Source: Parasediminibacterium sp046546515
GTDB taxonomy: Bacteria; Bacteroidota; Bacteroidia; Chitinophagales; Chitinophagaceae
Length of the DNA stretch: 64,000 nucleotides
Assembly: GCF_046546515.1 (NCBI RefSeq)
Contig: NZ_JBKHKJ010000011.1
Location: 1 to 64,000 of the forward strand
Direction of reading: 5' to 3'
Of the stretch, positions 1 through 8,198 are shown piece after piece. A model generated the notes under the pieces. The model was given only the letters and a program-made list of their open reading frames with translations. It did not search any database and had not been told where the DNA came from. The position numbers and the translations under genes were made by a program. Position 1 is the first letter of the stretch. Each line of letters opens with the position of its first letter.

Positions 1-93
1 CCTGTGGCGTGTGGATTCGCTTAGGTCGCTCACAAGTTGTAGAAGCACAGAAATAAAAAAGTTTAAATCCCAGCTAGTGCACGTGGCTAAAAC

Positions 94-310
94 GGGGAAA
101 GGCTGCCGATGATTGGCAGCGTACTGCCAACTGTTGGGGAAACGCTGCGAATGATTGGCAGCGTACTGCCAGCGGTTGGAAGTGGGCTGCGGATGACTGG
201 AAGGGTGCTGCGAATGGTTGGAAGTTAGCTGCGAACTGTTGGGGAAACGCTGCCGATAATTGGAAGTGGGCGGTGAAGGGTTGAGGGTACGCTGCGAAGA
301 GTTGGCAGCA
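94..310. repeat. 31-unit degenerate heptamer array with 21-bp superperiod
   Basis: The stretch divides into 31 consecutive 7-bp units with no insertion or deletion. The units follow a three-step cycle of the types NNCTGCN, RATGATT and GGNAGNN, giving about ten 21-bp repeats. One frame reads as a leucine-glycine heptapeptide repeat but contains stop codons and has no start, so it is not treated as coding. Nothing else was recognised in 1-93 or in 311-461, which lead up to the pentapeptide gene. Confidence 0.9.
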
Positions 311-461
311 AGTAACAGATATTAAAATAATAAGGTGCAGATTTTTAAAAGATGCAGCAATACACTTATTTTTGGATGATTGGCGAAATTGAGGTGCGTA
401 TATTTATGAGTTGGATGCAACCCCATTTGGACACTAAAAAATTGTTTTTTTAATTTTAATA

Positions 462-1034
462 ATGGAAATAGTATTATACGAAGACAAAAAGTTTGAAAAT
501 ATTGACTATTCTGAAAAGAAATTATCTAATCGACAATTTCTTAACTGTGAATTTATAAATTGTAACTTCACAAAAAGTGATTTGAGTAATAATGATTTTA
601 TGGATTGCAATTTCCAAAATTGTAATTTTTCTCTAACAATATTGCAAGATGCAGGACTAAAAAATATAAAATTCTTTGGCTGTAAATTAATGGGTATAGA
701 TTTTAGCAAATGTAATAGTTTCCTTTTGTCAGTTGGGTTTCTGAACTGTCATCTTGACTATTCTTCTTTCTTCAAAATGAAAATGAAGAAGACAAGTTTT
801 ATTGACTGTTCTATAAAAGAAGTTGATTTTTCTGAAACAGATTTATCAATGGCAGTTTTTAAAAATTGTGACCTTCTCAATACCTCTTTTATGCGAACAA
901 ATCTTGAAAAAACTGATTTTCGGAGTGCATTAAATTATTCGTTTGACCCTGAGTTAAACAAAATAAAGAAAGCCAAATTTTCATCAGCTGGCATTGTTGG
1001 CTTACTTATGAAATACAATATTGACATTGAATAG
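462..1034 (+). CDS. Pentapeptide-repeat protein
   Basis: This 190-residue protein consists almost entirely of pentapeptide-type repeats (A/C/S/T/N-[D/N]-[L/F]-x-x), for example NCNFT, KSDLS, NCDLL and KTDFR, from about residue 15 to 155. Such repeats fold as a right-handed quadrilateral beta-helix. Some family members mimic DNA and protect gyrase (Qnr/MfpA), but most have no known role. No signal peptide or membrane segment is visible, so it is probably cytoplasmic. The gene stands alone in an AT-rich stretch, between the heptamer array and the SemiSWEET cassette, in a region with accessory character. The fold is certain from the repeats; a specific function cannot be given. Confidence 0.9.
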   Translation: MEIVLYEDKKFENIDYSEKKLSNRQFLNCEFINCNFTKSDLSNNDFMDCNFQNCNFSLTILQDAGLKNIKFFGCKLMGIDFSKCNSFLLSVGFLNCHLDYSSFFKMKMKKTSFIDCSIKEVDFSETDLSMAVFKNCDLLNTSFMRTNLEKTDFRSALNYSFDPELNKIKKAKFSSAGIVGLLMKYNIDIE

Positions 1035-1133
1035 TATTATAATTGACAACAACCTACAAAAAACGAAGGGCTGCAGCCAATAACTAGGTTTGGCATTATT
1101 GGGGCTTGAAGAATATAGCTTCAACATTTGTTC

Positions 1134-1231
1134 ATTATTGTGCTTCAGTTCGGGCTTGACGTTATAAATTTGGCTTATGAATAAAACATCAGCAATATTG
1201 CAATCATTGGGCTTCGGTTATGGGCTGACGG
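1134..1231. repeat. Pair of about 28-bp direct repeats in accessory intergenic region
   Basis: Two related segments, near 1134-1161 and 1204-1231, share the pattern ATTG-G-GCTTC-GTT-GGGCT-GACG. A third, weaker ATTGGGGCTTGAAG segment lies just upstream and forms a short hairpin with GCTTCAA. They occupy the gap between the pentapeptide gene and the SemiSWEET gene. Their origin is unknown; they resemble decayed ends of an insertion cassette. Confidence 0.45.
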
Positions 1232-1311
1232 AATTCTAATTCCCCAACAAACGCCAAGCCTTTTTAGTTGTGTGCTATACTATTTGACATCTCAAACTTT
1301 TGATAATTTAT

Positions 1312-1581
1312 ATGACCCCTATCTCAATTTTAGGAATAATAGCAGCTATCTTAACGACTGGTGCTTATATACCCCAAGCTTACAAGACAATAAAAACAAA
1401 ATCAACAAGTGACCTTTCGATAAGCACTTTTTCAATGCTTTTTTTTGGAACTATATGTTGGTTCTTTTACGGTATATTTATTAAAGACACACCCTTAATG
1501 ATAGCCAATGGCATTACGGCGACATTATCTGGTGTCATATTCTATTTAAAATTAACCTCAAAATCAAATGCAAAAAATTAA
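1312..1581 (+). CDS. SemiSWEET sugar transporter
   Basis: This 89-residue protein has three hydrophobic helices and the PQ motif (P21-Q22 in the sequence YIPQAYKT) of the SemiSWEET/PQ-loop family. Members dimerise in the inner membrane to carry sugars down their gradient. The ATG at 1312 is chosen because MTPISILG matches the usual N-terminus. A TTG four codons upstream is the alternative. The gene overlaps the following HAD gene by 14 bases, so the two are almost certainly cotranscribed, and a sugar-phosphate link between them is plausible but not shown. Confidence 0.9.
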   Translation: MTPISILGIIAAILTTGAYIPQAYKTIKTKSTSDLSISTFSMLFFGTICWFFYGIFIKDTPLMIANGITATLSGVIFYLKLTSKSNAKN

Positions 1582-2215
1582 AGCTGTAATTTTTGACCTT
1601 GATGGAACTTTAGGTAATACCTTGCCTCTTTGCATTCAGGCATTTCGACAATCGGTTGAACCTCTTATTAATCGTTCTATTTCTGACGCTGAAATTATTG
1701 CAACCTTTGGACCTTCTGAAGAGGGGACGATTATGGCATTGGCACCTAATCACTACGACAAAGGAGTTTCAGACTATTTGCATTTCTATGAAAATCTACA
1801 CGAAATGTGTCCTGTTCCTTTTGATGGCATCAAAGAAGTCCTGGAGGCTTTGAAAAGTAAAGGAGTTCATATTTCAATGGTAACGGGTAAAGGAAAACAC
1901 AGTACAAAAATTTCTTTAAAATATTTTAACCTTACTCATTTTTTTGAAATCATTGAAACTGGTTCGCCAAGTGGAGCAAGAAAAGCAGAAGGCATTCAGA
2001 TTATTTTAAACTTACTAAAAGACATAAAGAGCAATGAAGTAATTTATGTAGGAGATGCACCCAGTGACATCTTAGCCAGTAAAAAAGTTAGAGTACCGAT
2101 TGTTGCAGCAGCATGGGCTAACACTGCTGAGCCTGAAAAATTAAAAGAGCTAGAACCAGATCAATTATTCTATACCATAGAGGATTTTAAAAATTGGGTG
2201 GTTGACAAAATATAA
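1568..2215 (+). CDS. HAD-superfamily phosphatase, phosphoglycolate phosphatase-like
   Basis: The 215-residue protein shows the HAD motifs in order: nucleophile D10 and D12 in FDLDGT, a motif II threonine in VTGKG near residue 107, and a motif IV GDAPSD near residue 163. The region between motifs I and II fits the helical C1 cap of phosphoglycolate phosphatase and beta-phosphoglucomutase relatives. It should be a cytoplasmic Mg-dependent phosphohydrolase; the substrate cannot be told. It is translationally coupled to the SemiSWEET gene by a 14-base overlap. Confidence 0.88.
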   Translation: MQKIKAVIFDLDGTLGNTLPLCIQAFRQSVEPLINRSISDAEIIATFGPSEEGTIMALAPNHYDKGVSDYLHFYENLHEMCPVPFDGIKEVLEALKSKGVHISMVTGKGKHSTKISLKYFNLTHFFEIIETGSPSGARKAEGIQIILNLLKDIKSNEVIYVGDAPSDILASKKVRVPIVAAAWANTAEPEKLKELEPDQLFYTIEDFKNWVVDKI

Positions 2216-2395
2216 CAGCTATTCATGTAAGAGAGAAGTATAGCACACAACAGGGGTATTGCTACAAGTGTGGCAGGACGTTGAAACCTTCGGCTGTAGT
2301 TCCCCGCTTGCGCACGTCAAACTTCGTGCTGCTGGTGCGTGCTTATGGCGCGTACCCCTCGCTTCGTTGACGGAGCATGCATAACCAAGGCCGAT

Positions 2396-2411
2396 AAAAA
2401 CGAAAGTTTTT
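2396..2411 (+). terminator. Possible stem-loop terminator after HAD gene
   Basis: AAAAAC-GAAA-GTTTTT forms a short stem closed by a GAAA tetraloop, in the stretch between the SemiSWEET-HAD pair and the LamG gene. The stem is AT-only apart from one G-C pair, so support is modest. Confidence 0.35.
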
Positions 2412-2446
2412 GGGTTAAGAAAAATAACAATATCTATAATTTCCTA

Positions 2447-2454
2447 TAAATTTG
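2447..2454 (+). promoter_or_regulatory. Candidate -7 element (TAnnTTTG) for LamG gene
   Basis: TAAATTTG fits the Bacteroidota -7 consensus TAnnTTTG. No convincing TTTG or TTG -33 element was found 19-21 bases upstream. The downstream gene begins within 35 bases. Confidence 0.3.
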
Positions 2455-2486
2455 GTAAAACGTTTGTTATGGAACAATGTACAAGT

Positions 2487-3791
2487 ATGAAGAAAATGGC
2501 GGTTGTCCTTTTTTCAATAGTTGGTATGCTTTGTTTGATAAATGCATCTGCGCAATACAATAAAGCAGATGCGCAGCCCATTATAACCGAAACTGGGTTA
2601 TTTAATAGGGCTAGCTTTTTTACATTCGAGTTTTGGGTAAAAACAACAGAAAACAGCGGCAGCAATACTTACTGGCAGCGGCCTGCTTTGTTTGGCAATA
2701 TCACCGATGGCTATAACTCCGGCGATTTCTCCATCAATACTAATTATGGCTATATAGGCATGTGGGAAGGTTTTTCCAGCAACAATAGCGACCAGATTTT
2801 CCTTTCCGATAGGGTGCGAATAAATGATAATCAATGGCATCATATTGCCGCAGTAAACGATGGCATCAACGTAAACTTGTTTGTAGATGGGCAAAAGATA
2901 GGCTCGCTTGTTTCGGGTAGGCAATTGATTACGGATAAAATACCCCTAGCTTTTGGGGCAGTATCCATGGGTTTTGCTTGGGCAGGCAATGCGTACAACA
3001 ATACAAACTTCCCTTCCGCAGCTGTTTTTGGAAGTGCCAGATTGTCTAATTCAGTAAAGTATGGCGCCAATTTTATCCCACAGCAACATTTACCGGCAGA
3101 TGCCAGTACGATTAAGATTTACCAGTTTGATGACCCAAACTGGCAAGCCAATAGTAACACCCAATATGGTGGACAAGGGAATAATAATCAATATCCAATA
3201 AGTGCTAGGCGTGCAGAAAAAGCAACCTTGTATTTTAACGACAATACAAAACACGACGGCTGGCTTAGCATTGAAAAACAACCTTACAATCCTAACAATG
3301 ATGTATGTATCCGCTTTGCCGAAGGCGATTCTCCCAAGTTTGATTATTACAAGCCAGAAGATGTAAAAAACTTCCAGATTGGTGACGATTTTTTTGAAAC
3401 CAAGTTTATTAATGTACCCGGCATAGCCATTGGCACGAATAAAAAGGCGATTGTAAAATTGCTTACTTCGCCGGATAGCCGAATTAAAATGTACCTATAC
3501 GAAAGCAAAACGCTTGAACCTAATACCACTACTGGCAAAAAGGAATTAAAAACGCAGCTATTATATCTTTTATCGCTGCCTAGTGGTAAAGAAGATGTGT
3601 TGTACGGATTTCAGGATAATATTTTCTGCCCGCATTTTGATGAAAAAGTTAGCCTGATGGTGCAGGATAAACCAGACCTGGCAGCAAAGATTAAAAAGAA
3701 AGACAAAAGCGTTTTCTATGCCGCTTTTTCTACAGACGACCACCGTTTAAAAGTTTGGTGGAATATCATTAACGAATACAATAAACCTTAA
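2487..3791 (+). CDS. Exported protein with N-terminal LamG/concanavalin-like domain
   Basis: The protein starts with a clean signal peptide ending near ASAQ. An earlier in-frame ATG at 2469 would add six polar residues and is less likely. Residues of about 25-200 have the pattern of a laminin-G-like/concanavalin-type jelly-roll: FTFEFWVKT, then NDNQWHHIAAVNDG, then VNLFVDGQKIGSL, as in secreted carbohydrate- or matrix-binding proteins. The C-terminal half (about 230-434) is not recognised. The next gene follows after four bases and also encodes an exported protein, so they probably form an operon. Function beyond surface or periplasmic binding is unknown. Confidence 0.8.
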   Translation: MKKMAVVLFSIVGMLCLINASAQYNKADAQPIITETGLFNRASFFTFEFWVKTTENSGSNTYWQRPALFGNITDGYNSGDFSINTNYGYIGMWEGFSSNNSDQIFLSDRVRINDNQWHHIAAVNDGINVNLFVDGQKIGSLVSGRQLITDKIPLAFGAVSMGFAWAGNAYNNTNFPSAAVFGSARLSNSVKYGANFIPQQHLPADASTIKIYQFDDPNWQANSNTQYGGQGNNNQYPISARRAEKATLYFNDNTKHDGWLSIEKQPYNPNNDVCIRFAEGDSPKFDYYKPEDVKNFQIGDDFFETKFINVPGIAIGTNKKAIVKLLTSPDSRIKMYLYESKTLEPNTTTGKKELKTQLLYLLSLPSGKEDVLYGFQDNIFCPHFDEKVSLMVQDKPDLAAKIKKKDKSVFYAAFSTDDHRLKVWWNIINEYNKP

Positions 3792-3795
3792 AGCC

Positions 3796-5304
3796 ATGGG
3801 AAAGTTTAGATTGTTGCCTAATCCTATATTTTTTTGCTTATTGGTAATTGTGCTGTGCAATACCTGCATGGCACAAACGGGTAGCTTCACTGCTACTTTC
3901 ACGCCGCAAAACACCAGCGTAAAACCTGTAACCATATCTTTTACAAAACCATTGTTTAAGTTTGATAATCCGCATGGCTATTGGTTTGTAAACCCCTACA
4001 CAGGTGCCAGGCATTTTAACACTATGCCCGACCAAGGTTATGGCGATGTGCCCAATTTTAATGTGGGCTTCCTCACTTTCAACGAAACAGCCAATGATTT
4101 TGACTTTTATACCTTAACATCCAACGACTCGGATGCAATCATGCTGCAAAATGCAGGTTATTATATTACCGCACCCGCTTACAATGTGCAACTAGGCGAT
4201 AAAAACAAACCGCTGCATGTACACATCAATAGTTTTACCAACGCTGAAATTTCATTTGCACTTAGTGGCACTGCAGAAATGAGCAACTCAATAGGCAATG
4301 GCGAAAAGCTGGGTTTTGGTACTATTACAGGCACAGGGCATTTTTATCGGGAACCTAAATTCATTAAGTCTGATATATTGCCAGGTTGTAATTGCGACCC
4401 TACCATTTATGCTACGGTATATGACCAAGAAAATAATGTAAGGACAACCTCCGCTTGTGAAACAGCATTGAACAATAAAATATTTGATGCTGTGCAAAAG
4501 TCAATGTCTGGTTTGTTTACCAATGTAAATTACAATAGCCCGGAAAGGCCTCTACCAGCAGGTGCCATCAATATTACAATGATGGCGGGATGTACAAATA
4601 TTGATGTGCCGGTAAAGCAACGACCTTACTGCTCATCGGATTATTACCATAACTGGTTGACAGGTATTGATGCGCACAAAAAGCTATTTACCAGCGATGA
4701 CCGTTACGGCTTACGCTTTATAAAAATACCCGACAACAGCCAGATGGGCTTCACGGAAGATGCCGATGCCAACAGGAAAAAGCAATTGACAATGATAGAT
4801 TCCATCAGCAAATTAATGCAGGCAAAGAAAATATCCATGCAGGAATACACTAAGGCTGTACAGGATTTTGCAGCTAATATCAATCAAAATGCCCCTGACC
4901 TCAAGAAACTGGAAGCAGAAAGCAACCTGTACCTTACCGTAATTATCAACCCATCCAACAATACAGAAACGGAACTGAAACTAGCCGACAAAGACAAAAC
5001 AGTAGTTACCCACGCCATTAATGGGGCTGCTTTTGAAATCTATTCACCTATTATTAAGGAAGATGATGGCAACTGGACAAAGAGTAGGTGTGCCATTTAT
5101 TTAGGTAAATTTACCAACCCGCTAATGGGCAAATCTGGCGGTGGCTTTGATGCAGAAACAACCAATGCTGTTTACCCTGCTAATGCCAATAAGTTAACCG
5201 TATATAACATCATTATAAAAATGGAAGGAGGAAAGGATTTGATGGACAAAGCTGTTGCCAATATTGATTTTAGTGCGTTGTTGGGGTTGATTGCAAAACA
5301 GTAG
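3796..5304 (+). CDS. Exported protein of unknown function
   Basis: The 502-residue product has a signal peptide with cleavage likely after CMAQ (about residue 27). The mature part is beta-rich and contains several cysteine pairs (for example CNCD and the segment around ACETA), consistent with life outside the cytoplasm. Residues of about 330-390 form a charged helical stretch. No known domain is recognised. Its start lies four bases after the LamG-domain gene, so the two likely act together at the cell envelope. The gene is followed by an AT-rich gap before the toxin-antitoxin pair. Confidence 0.75.
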   Translation: MGKFRLLPNPIFFCLLVIVLCNTCMAQTGSFTATFTPQNTSVKPVTISFTKPLFKFDNPHGYWFVNPYTGARHFNTMPDQGYGDVPNFNVGFLTFNETANDFDFYTLTSNDSDAIMLQNAGYYITAPAYNVQLGDKNKPLHVHINSFTNAEISFALSGTAEMSNSIGNGEKLGFGTITGTGHFYREPKFIKSDILPGCNCDPTIYATVYDQENNVRTTSACETALNNKIFDAVQKSMSGLFTNVNYNSPERPLPAGAINITMMAGCTNIDVPVKQRPYCSSDYYHNWLTGIDAHKKLFTSDDRYGLRFIKIPDNSQMGFTEDADANRKKQLTMIDSISKLMQAKKISMQEYTKAVQDFAANINQNAPDLKKLEAESNLYLTVIINPSNNTETELKLADKDKTVVTHAINGAAFEIYSPIIKEDDGNWTKSRCAIYLGKFTNPLMGKSGGGFDAETTNAVYPANANKLTVYNIIIKMEGGKDLMDKAVANIDFSALLGLIAKQ

Positions 5305-5415
5305 TTTTGGATTTAAAGCTTGTTTAAAAGGCTATAAATAATCTTTGTCATTGTATTATATTTGTATTAGTAAATACTTTTTGCTATAAGCAGTTCATAT
5401 TTAAAAACAATAGTT

Positions 5416-5655
5416 ATGACATCTGGATTAAAAGAAATAGTGATTGGGATGGTAGAGGACATTGAGGACGAGGCATTATTACAGGTATTAAAAAATGATA
5501 TTGATTATTTTAAACATAATGGTAGTGATATTACGGTGGGTTTAACACCTAATCAGCTTGAGGAACTTAAAAACCTAGCAAATGAGCCAGATGACAAAGA
5601 TACCCTATCTGAAAATGAATTTAAAAAAGCTACTGCCAAATGGCTTATGAAGTAA
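5416..5655 (+). CDS. Putative antitoxin of a type II module
   Basis: This 79-residue acidic protein lies directly before, and overlaps by 16 bases, a ParE/RelE-like toxin gene. Order, small size and overlap are typical of type II antitoxins. The sequence itself is helical and charged, with no recognised DNA-binding motif, resembling the short stand-alone antitoxin partners found with ParE toxins in Bacteroidota. The assignment rests on context. Confidence 0.65.
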   Translation: MTSGLKEIVIGMVEDIEDEALLQVLKNDIDYFKHNGSDITVGLTPNQLEELKNLANEPDDKDTLSENEFKKATAKWLMK

Positions 5656-5939
5656 TCTATAAAAAACAATTTTTAAAGAGTTTTGAAGCTGTATTCCAAT
5701 ATCTGGAAAAAGAATGGGGGGAAGTTGTGGCTGCCAATTTTCTTAAAACAATTTATTCCAAGATAGATATTCTAAAATTACAACCATATCTAGGGGTTGC
5801 GTCGCCCAAAATAGTTAATGTTAGAGGTATTTTGATAACAAAACACAACAGGCTATATTATAAAGTATCTAAAAACAGACTTGTATTGCTGAATATGTAC
5901 GATTCAAGGATTAATCCTTCTAAAAATCCATATAGATAG
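5640..5939 (+). CDS. ParE/RelE-family toxin
   Basis: The 99-residue protein has the compact ParE/RelE pattern: an N-terminal strand YEVIYKKQFLKSF, two helices, then strands ending in RLYYKVSKNRLVLLNMYDSR. Conserved basic and aromatic residues in the final strands (R, Y, DSR) match the family. ParE members poison gyrase and RelE members cleave mRNA on the ribosome; which applies here cannot be told. The start overlaps the antitoxin gene, indicating translational coupling. No stop or frameshift is seen. Confidence 0.85.
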   Translation: MAYEVIYKKQFLKSFEAVFQYLEKEWGEVVAANFLKTIYSKIDILKLQPYLGVASPKIVNVRGILITKHNRLYYKVSKNRLVLLNMYDSRINPSKNPYR

Positions 5940-5980
5940 CAAGTGACTTTATCCAAGAGGAAATGCCAATATTTTTATAC

Positions 5981-7540
5981 TTATCCCTTCCTTATCGTCC
6001 TGCCACTTCTTGTCCCATTATGTTTGCCATCTTCTACAGTTAGTTTACCGTTGATAATCACATATTTAAAACCTACAGAATATTGGTGCGGCTTGTCGTA
6101 AGTGGCAATATCGCTTACTGTTTTCTCGTCAAATAGTACAATGTCTGCATTGTACCCTTCACGCAAAAGGCCCATGTTTTTTAGTTGGAATTTTTGGGCG
6201 GGTAGACTCGTCATACGCCTGATGGCTTCTTCCAAAGGTATTATTTTCAATTCCCTTACATATTTTCCCAGAACCCGTGCATTGGTGCCGTAGGAGCGGG
6301 GGTGCGGTACGCTTTCGCCAATAACCCTTATGCCACCATCGCTTGCAAACATATTGAACGGGTATTTCATAATATTCTGCACATCTTCCTCGCACATGCC
6401 ATGAAAAACCATACTGCTGCCACCATTTATAACAATATCCATCACGGTTTTCATTTCTTCTTCGGCGGTATGCGGATGGCCTATCATTTGGTTCACTTCT
6501 TCTATTGATTTTCCGTTGTAGCTAGTATCTGCCTTGTAATTGGCCACCACGGCATAGCTGAAATGTTCCAGACTTCGTTTCTTTAAAGTTTTAATACCAA
6601 AAGCTATAATCCGCTTGCGGCTGTTTTCGTTTTGTAAGCGGGCTTTTATACTGTCCTGCCCATCTGCCAATGCCCATGAAGGAAGCATAGTTGTTATTGT
6701 AGTACTGCTGGCAGTGTAAGGATATTGATCTATGGTGGCATCAATACCTTCTTCCCTTGCTTTTATAATCAGCGGCAGCGTTTCCTTGCTTCTGCCCCAG
6801 TTTTGTTCGCCAACCAATTTAAAGTGGGAAACTTCCACGGGCATATGTGCTTCACGACCAATGTTCAGCGCTTCATTTATAGCAGCGACTACGCTATCAG
6901 CTTCGTTGCGTATATGACTGGCATACACACCATGATATTTGGCTGCTGCTTTGGCAAGGCGAACTACTTCAGGCGTTTTGCTGTAAGTGCCAGGTATATA
7001 AATTAAGCCTGTGGAAAATCCAACCGCACCATCTTTCATCGCTTGTTCAACAATGCCTTCCATCTGCTGCATTTCTGCTTCGGTAGGGGTCCGGTTAGAG
7101 GTACCCATCACAGCCTTTCGCACATCGTTATGACCAATAAAAGAACCAACATTAATAGAGGTTTTTAAACTATCCAAAAAGGAAAAATATTTTTTGATGT
7201 TGGTATGCGAATCGCCACAATTGCCCGTTATAACAGTAGTAACGCCATCATAGATAAAACTCTTAGCTTCTGGGTCTTTCTTTTCCTGATTTTCTATATG
7301 CGTGTGTACATCTATAAAACCTGGAGCAACAATAAGGCCAGTGGCATCTATGGTTTTGGTAGCTTTCCAATTTTCAAGATGTCCAATTGCCATTATTTTC
7401 CCATCCGTCACAGCTATATCGCCATATAACCACGAATTGCCTGTACCATCTACTATTTTACCATTTTTAATGAGGATGTCGGCTTGCTGGCCTTTGACAA
7501 TTGTGGTAATGAATAAAAGAATGAAGTATAACTTTTTCAT
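5981..7540 (-). CDS. Exported N-acyl-D-amino-acid deacylase (D-aminoacylase)-like amidohydrolase
   Basis: The 519-residue protein has a signal peptide (about 1-18) and the amidohydrolase metal motif HTH at residues 79-81 in GFIDVHTHIE. D-aminoacylase signatures follow: TGNCGDS, SHIRNEAD, EVSHFK, DQYPYTAS and FASDGG. It should hydrolyse N-acyl-D-amino acids, or related D-glutamyl substrates, in the periplasm, probably in peptidoglycan or peptide scavenging. It is a single-gene unit convergent with the toxin gene and divergent from the thioredoxin operon. Confidence 0.9.
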   Translation of the reverse strand: MKKLYFILLFITTIVKGQQADILIKNGKIVDGTGNSWLYGDIAVTDGKIMAIGHLENWKATKTIDATGLIVAPGFIDVHTHIENQEKKDPEAKSFIYDGVTTVITGNCGDSHTNIKKYFSFLDSLKTSINVGSFIGHNDVRKAVMGTSNRTPTEAEMQQMEGIVEQAMKDGAVGFSTGLIYIPGTYSKTPEVVRLAKAAAKYHGVYASHIRNEADSVVAAINEALNIGREAHMPVEVSHFKLVGEQNWGRSKETLPLIIKAREEGIDATIDQYPYTASSTTITTMLPSWALADGQDSIKARLQNENSRKRIIAFGIKTLKKRSLEHFSYAVVANYKADTSYNGKSIEEVNQMIGHPHTAEEEMKTVMDIVINGGSSMVFHGMCEEDVQNIMKYPFNMFASDGGIRVIGESVPHPRSYGTNARVLGKYVRELKIIPLEEAIRRMTSLPAQKFQLKNMGLLREGYNADIVLFDEKTVSDIATYDKPHQYSVGFKYVIINGKLTVEDGKHNGTRSGRTIRKG

Positions 7541-7674
7541 ATCGGGGAATGCTTACTCTATAATGCAAAAAAACACTGAATTGTAACGATGAATGATTGT
7601 ATTTCAGCGAGGTTTTTTTGGGTTATTTTTTTACGGAATATCAGAAATGTCAATTACTTAAGTAATTCTTAACG

Positions 7675-7703
7675 TTGCCCTAGGCATCAATGTTTGTACC
7701 TTG
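7675..7703 (+). promoter_or_regulatory. Promoter of thioredoxin-apbE operon
   Basis: TTG at 7675-7677 and TACCTTG at 7697-7703 are separated by 19 bases. This matches the Bacteroidota primary-sigma promoter layout (-33 TTTG, -7 TAnnTTTG). Transcription would begin near 7710, downstream of the in-frame codon at 7701, which supports translation from the ATG at 7746. Confidence 0.6.
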
Positions 7704-7745
7704 AACCTCTTAATAATAAGATTGTTCACTAATCCCTTACTTAGT

Positions 7746-8198
7746 ATGAAAAGAATAGCTTTTGTCCTAGTCCTTTTTGTTTTCCTTTCGTCTTTTGTAA
7801 ACTGGCATTACAATTTTGACGAAGCCAAGCAGCTTGCCCAAAAAGAGCATAAATATATCTTGCTGAATTTTTCCGGGTCTGACTGGTGTGGGTCTTGCAT
7901 TAGGATGCACAAGGAAATTTTTGCCAGCGATGGCTTCCAAAAGTTTGCCGATACCATGCTGGTAATGGTGAATGCCAACTTCCCCCGTCAGAAGAAGAAC
8001 CAATTGAGCGAAGCGCAACAGAAAATAAACGATGGGCTGGCGGATACATACAATGCCAAAGGCAGTTTCCCCCTTACGGTGCTTACCAATGAAAACGGCA
8101 AGGTGGTGAAACAATGGGATGGCTTTCCCAAAGGTACGATAGATGATTTTATACTGGATATATCCAAGGCCATAGACAATGACAAGCACCCACAATAA
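7746..8198 (+). CDS. Exported thioredoxin-fold protein
   Basis: The 150-residue product starts with a signal peptide (MKRIAFVLVLFVFLSSF) followed by a thioredoxin domain with active site WCGSC (C48, C51). The longer reading frame beginning at 7701 precedes the likely transcription start and is rejected. This type, with the sequence NFSGSDWCGSCIRMHKEIF, is the DUF255/thioredoxin_7-like periplasmic reductase or disulfide carrier found beside ApbE genes. It overlaps the apbE start by one base, so it is the first gene of an operon. It may keep a cysteine-containing partner, such as the DUF4266 protein, reduced. Confidence 0.88.
   Translation: MKRIAFVLVLFVFLSSFVNWHYNFDEAKQLAQKEHKYILLNFSGSDWCGSCIRMHKEIFASDGFQKFADTMLVMVNANFPRQKKNQLSEAQQKINDGLADTYNAKGSFPLTVLTNENGKVVKQWDGFPKGTIDDFILDISKAIDNDKHPQ

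Larger units (their letters stand above)
1267..2251. repeat. 15-bp perfect inverted repeats flanking the SemiSWEET-HAD pair
   Basis: GTTGTGTGCTATACT at 1267-1281 is matched by its exact reverse complement at 2237-2251. The two copies enclose exactly the two overlapping genes of this block, 31 bases before the first start and 22 bases after the second stop. No transposase lies inside. The arrangement suggests a mobilised two-gene cassette, but this is inference. Confidence 0.6.

Noticed and set aside
94..310. CRISPR array
   Set aside because: Units are 7 or 21 bp, contiguous and degenerate, with no spacers and no cas genes in the window.
94..310. Coding repeat region
   Set aside because: One frame gives a heptapeptide repeat, but it has stop codons, no start codon and no extension into a gene.
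1035..2251. Integron gene cassette with attC sites
   Set aside because: No GTTRRRY/RYYYAAC core sites are found at the expected places, and no integrase is nearby.
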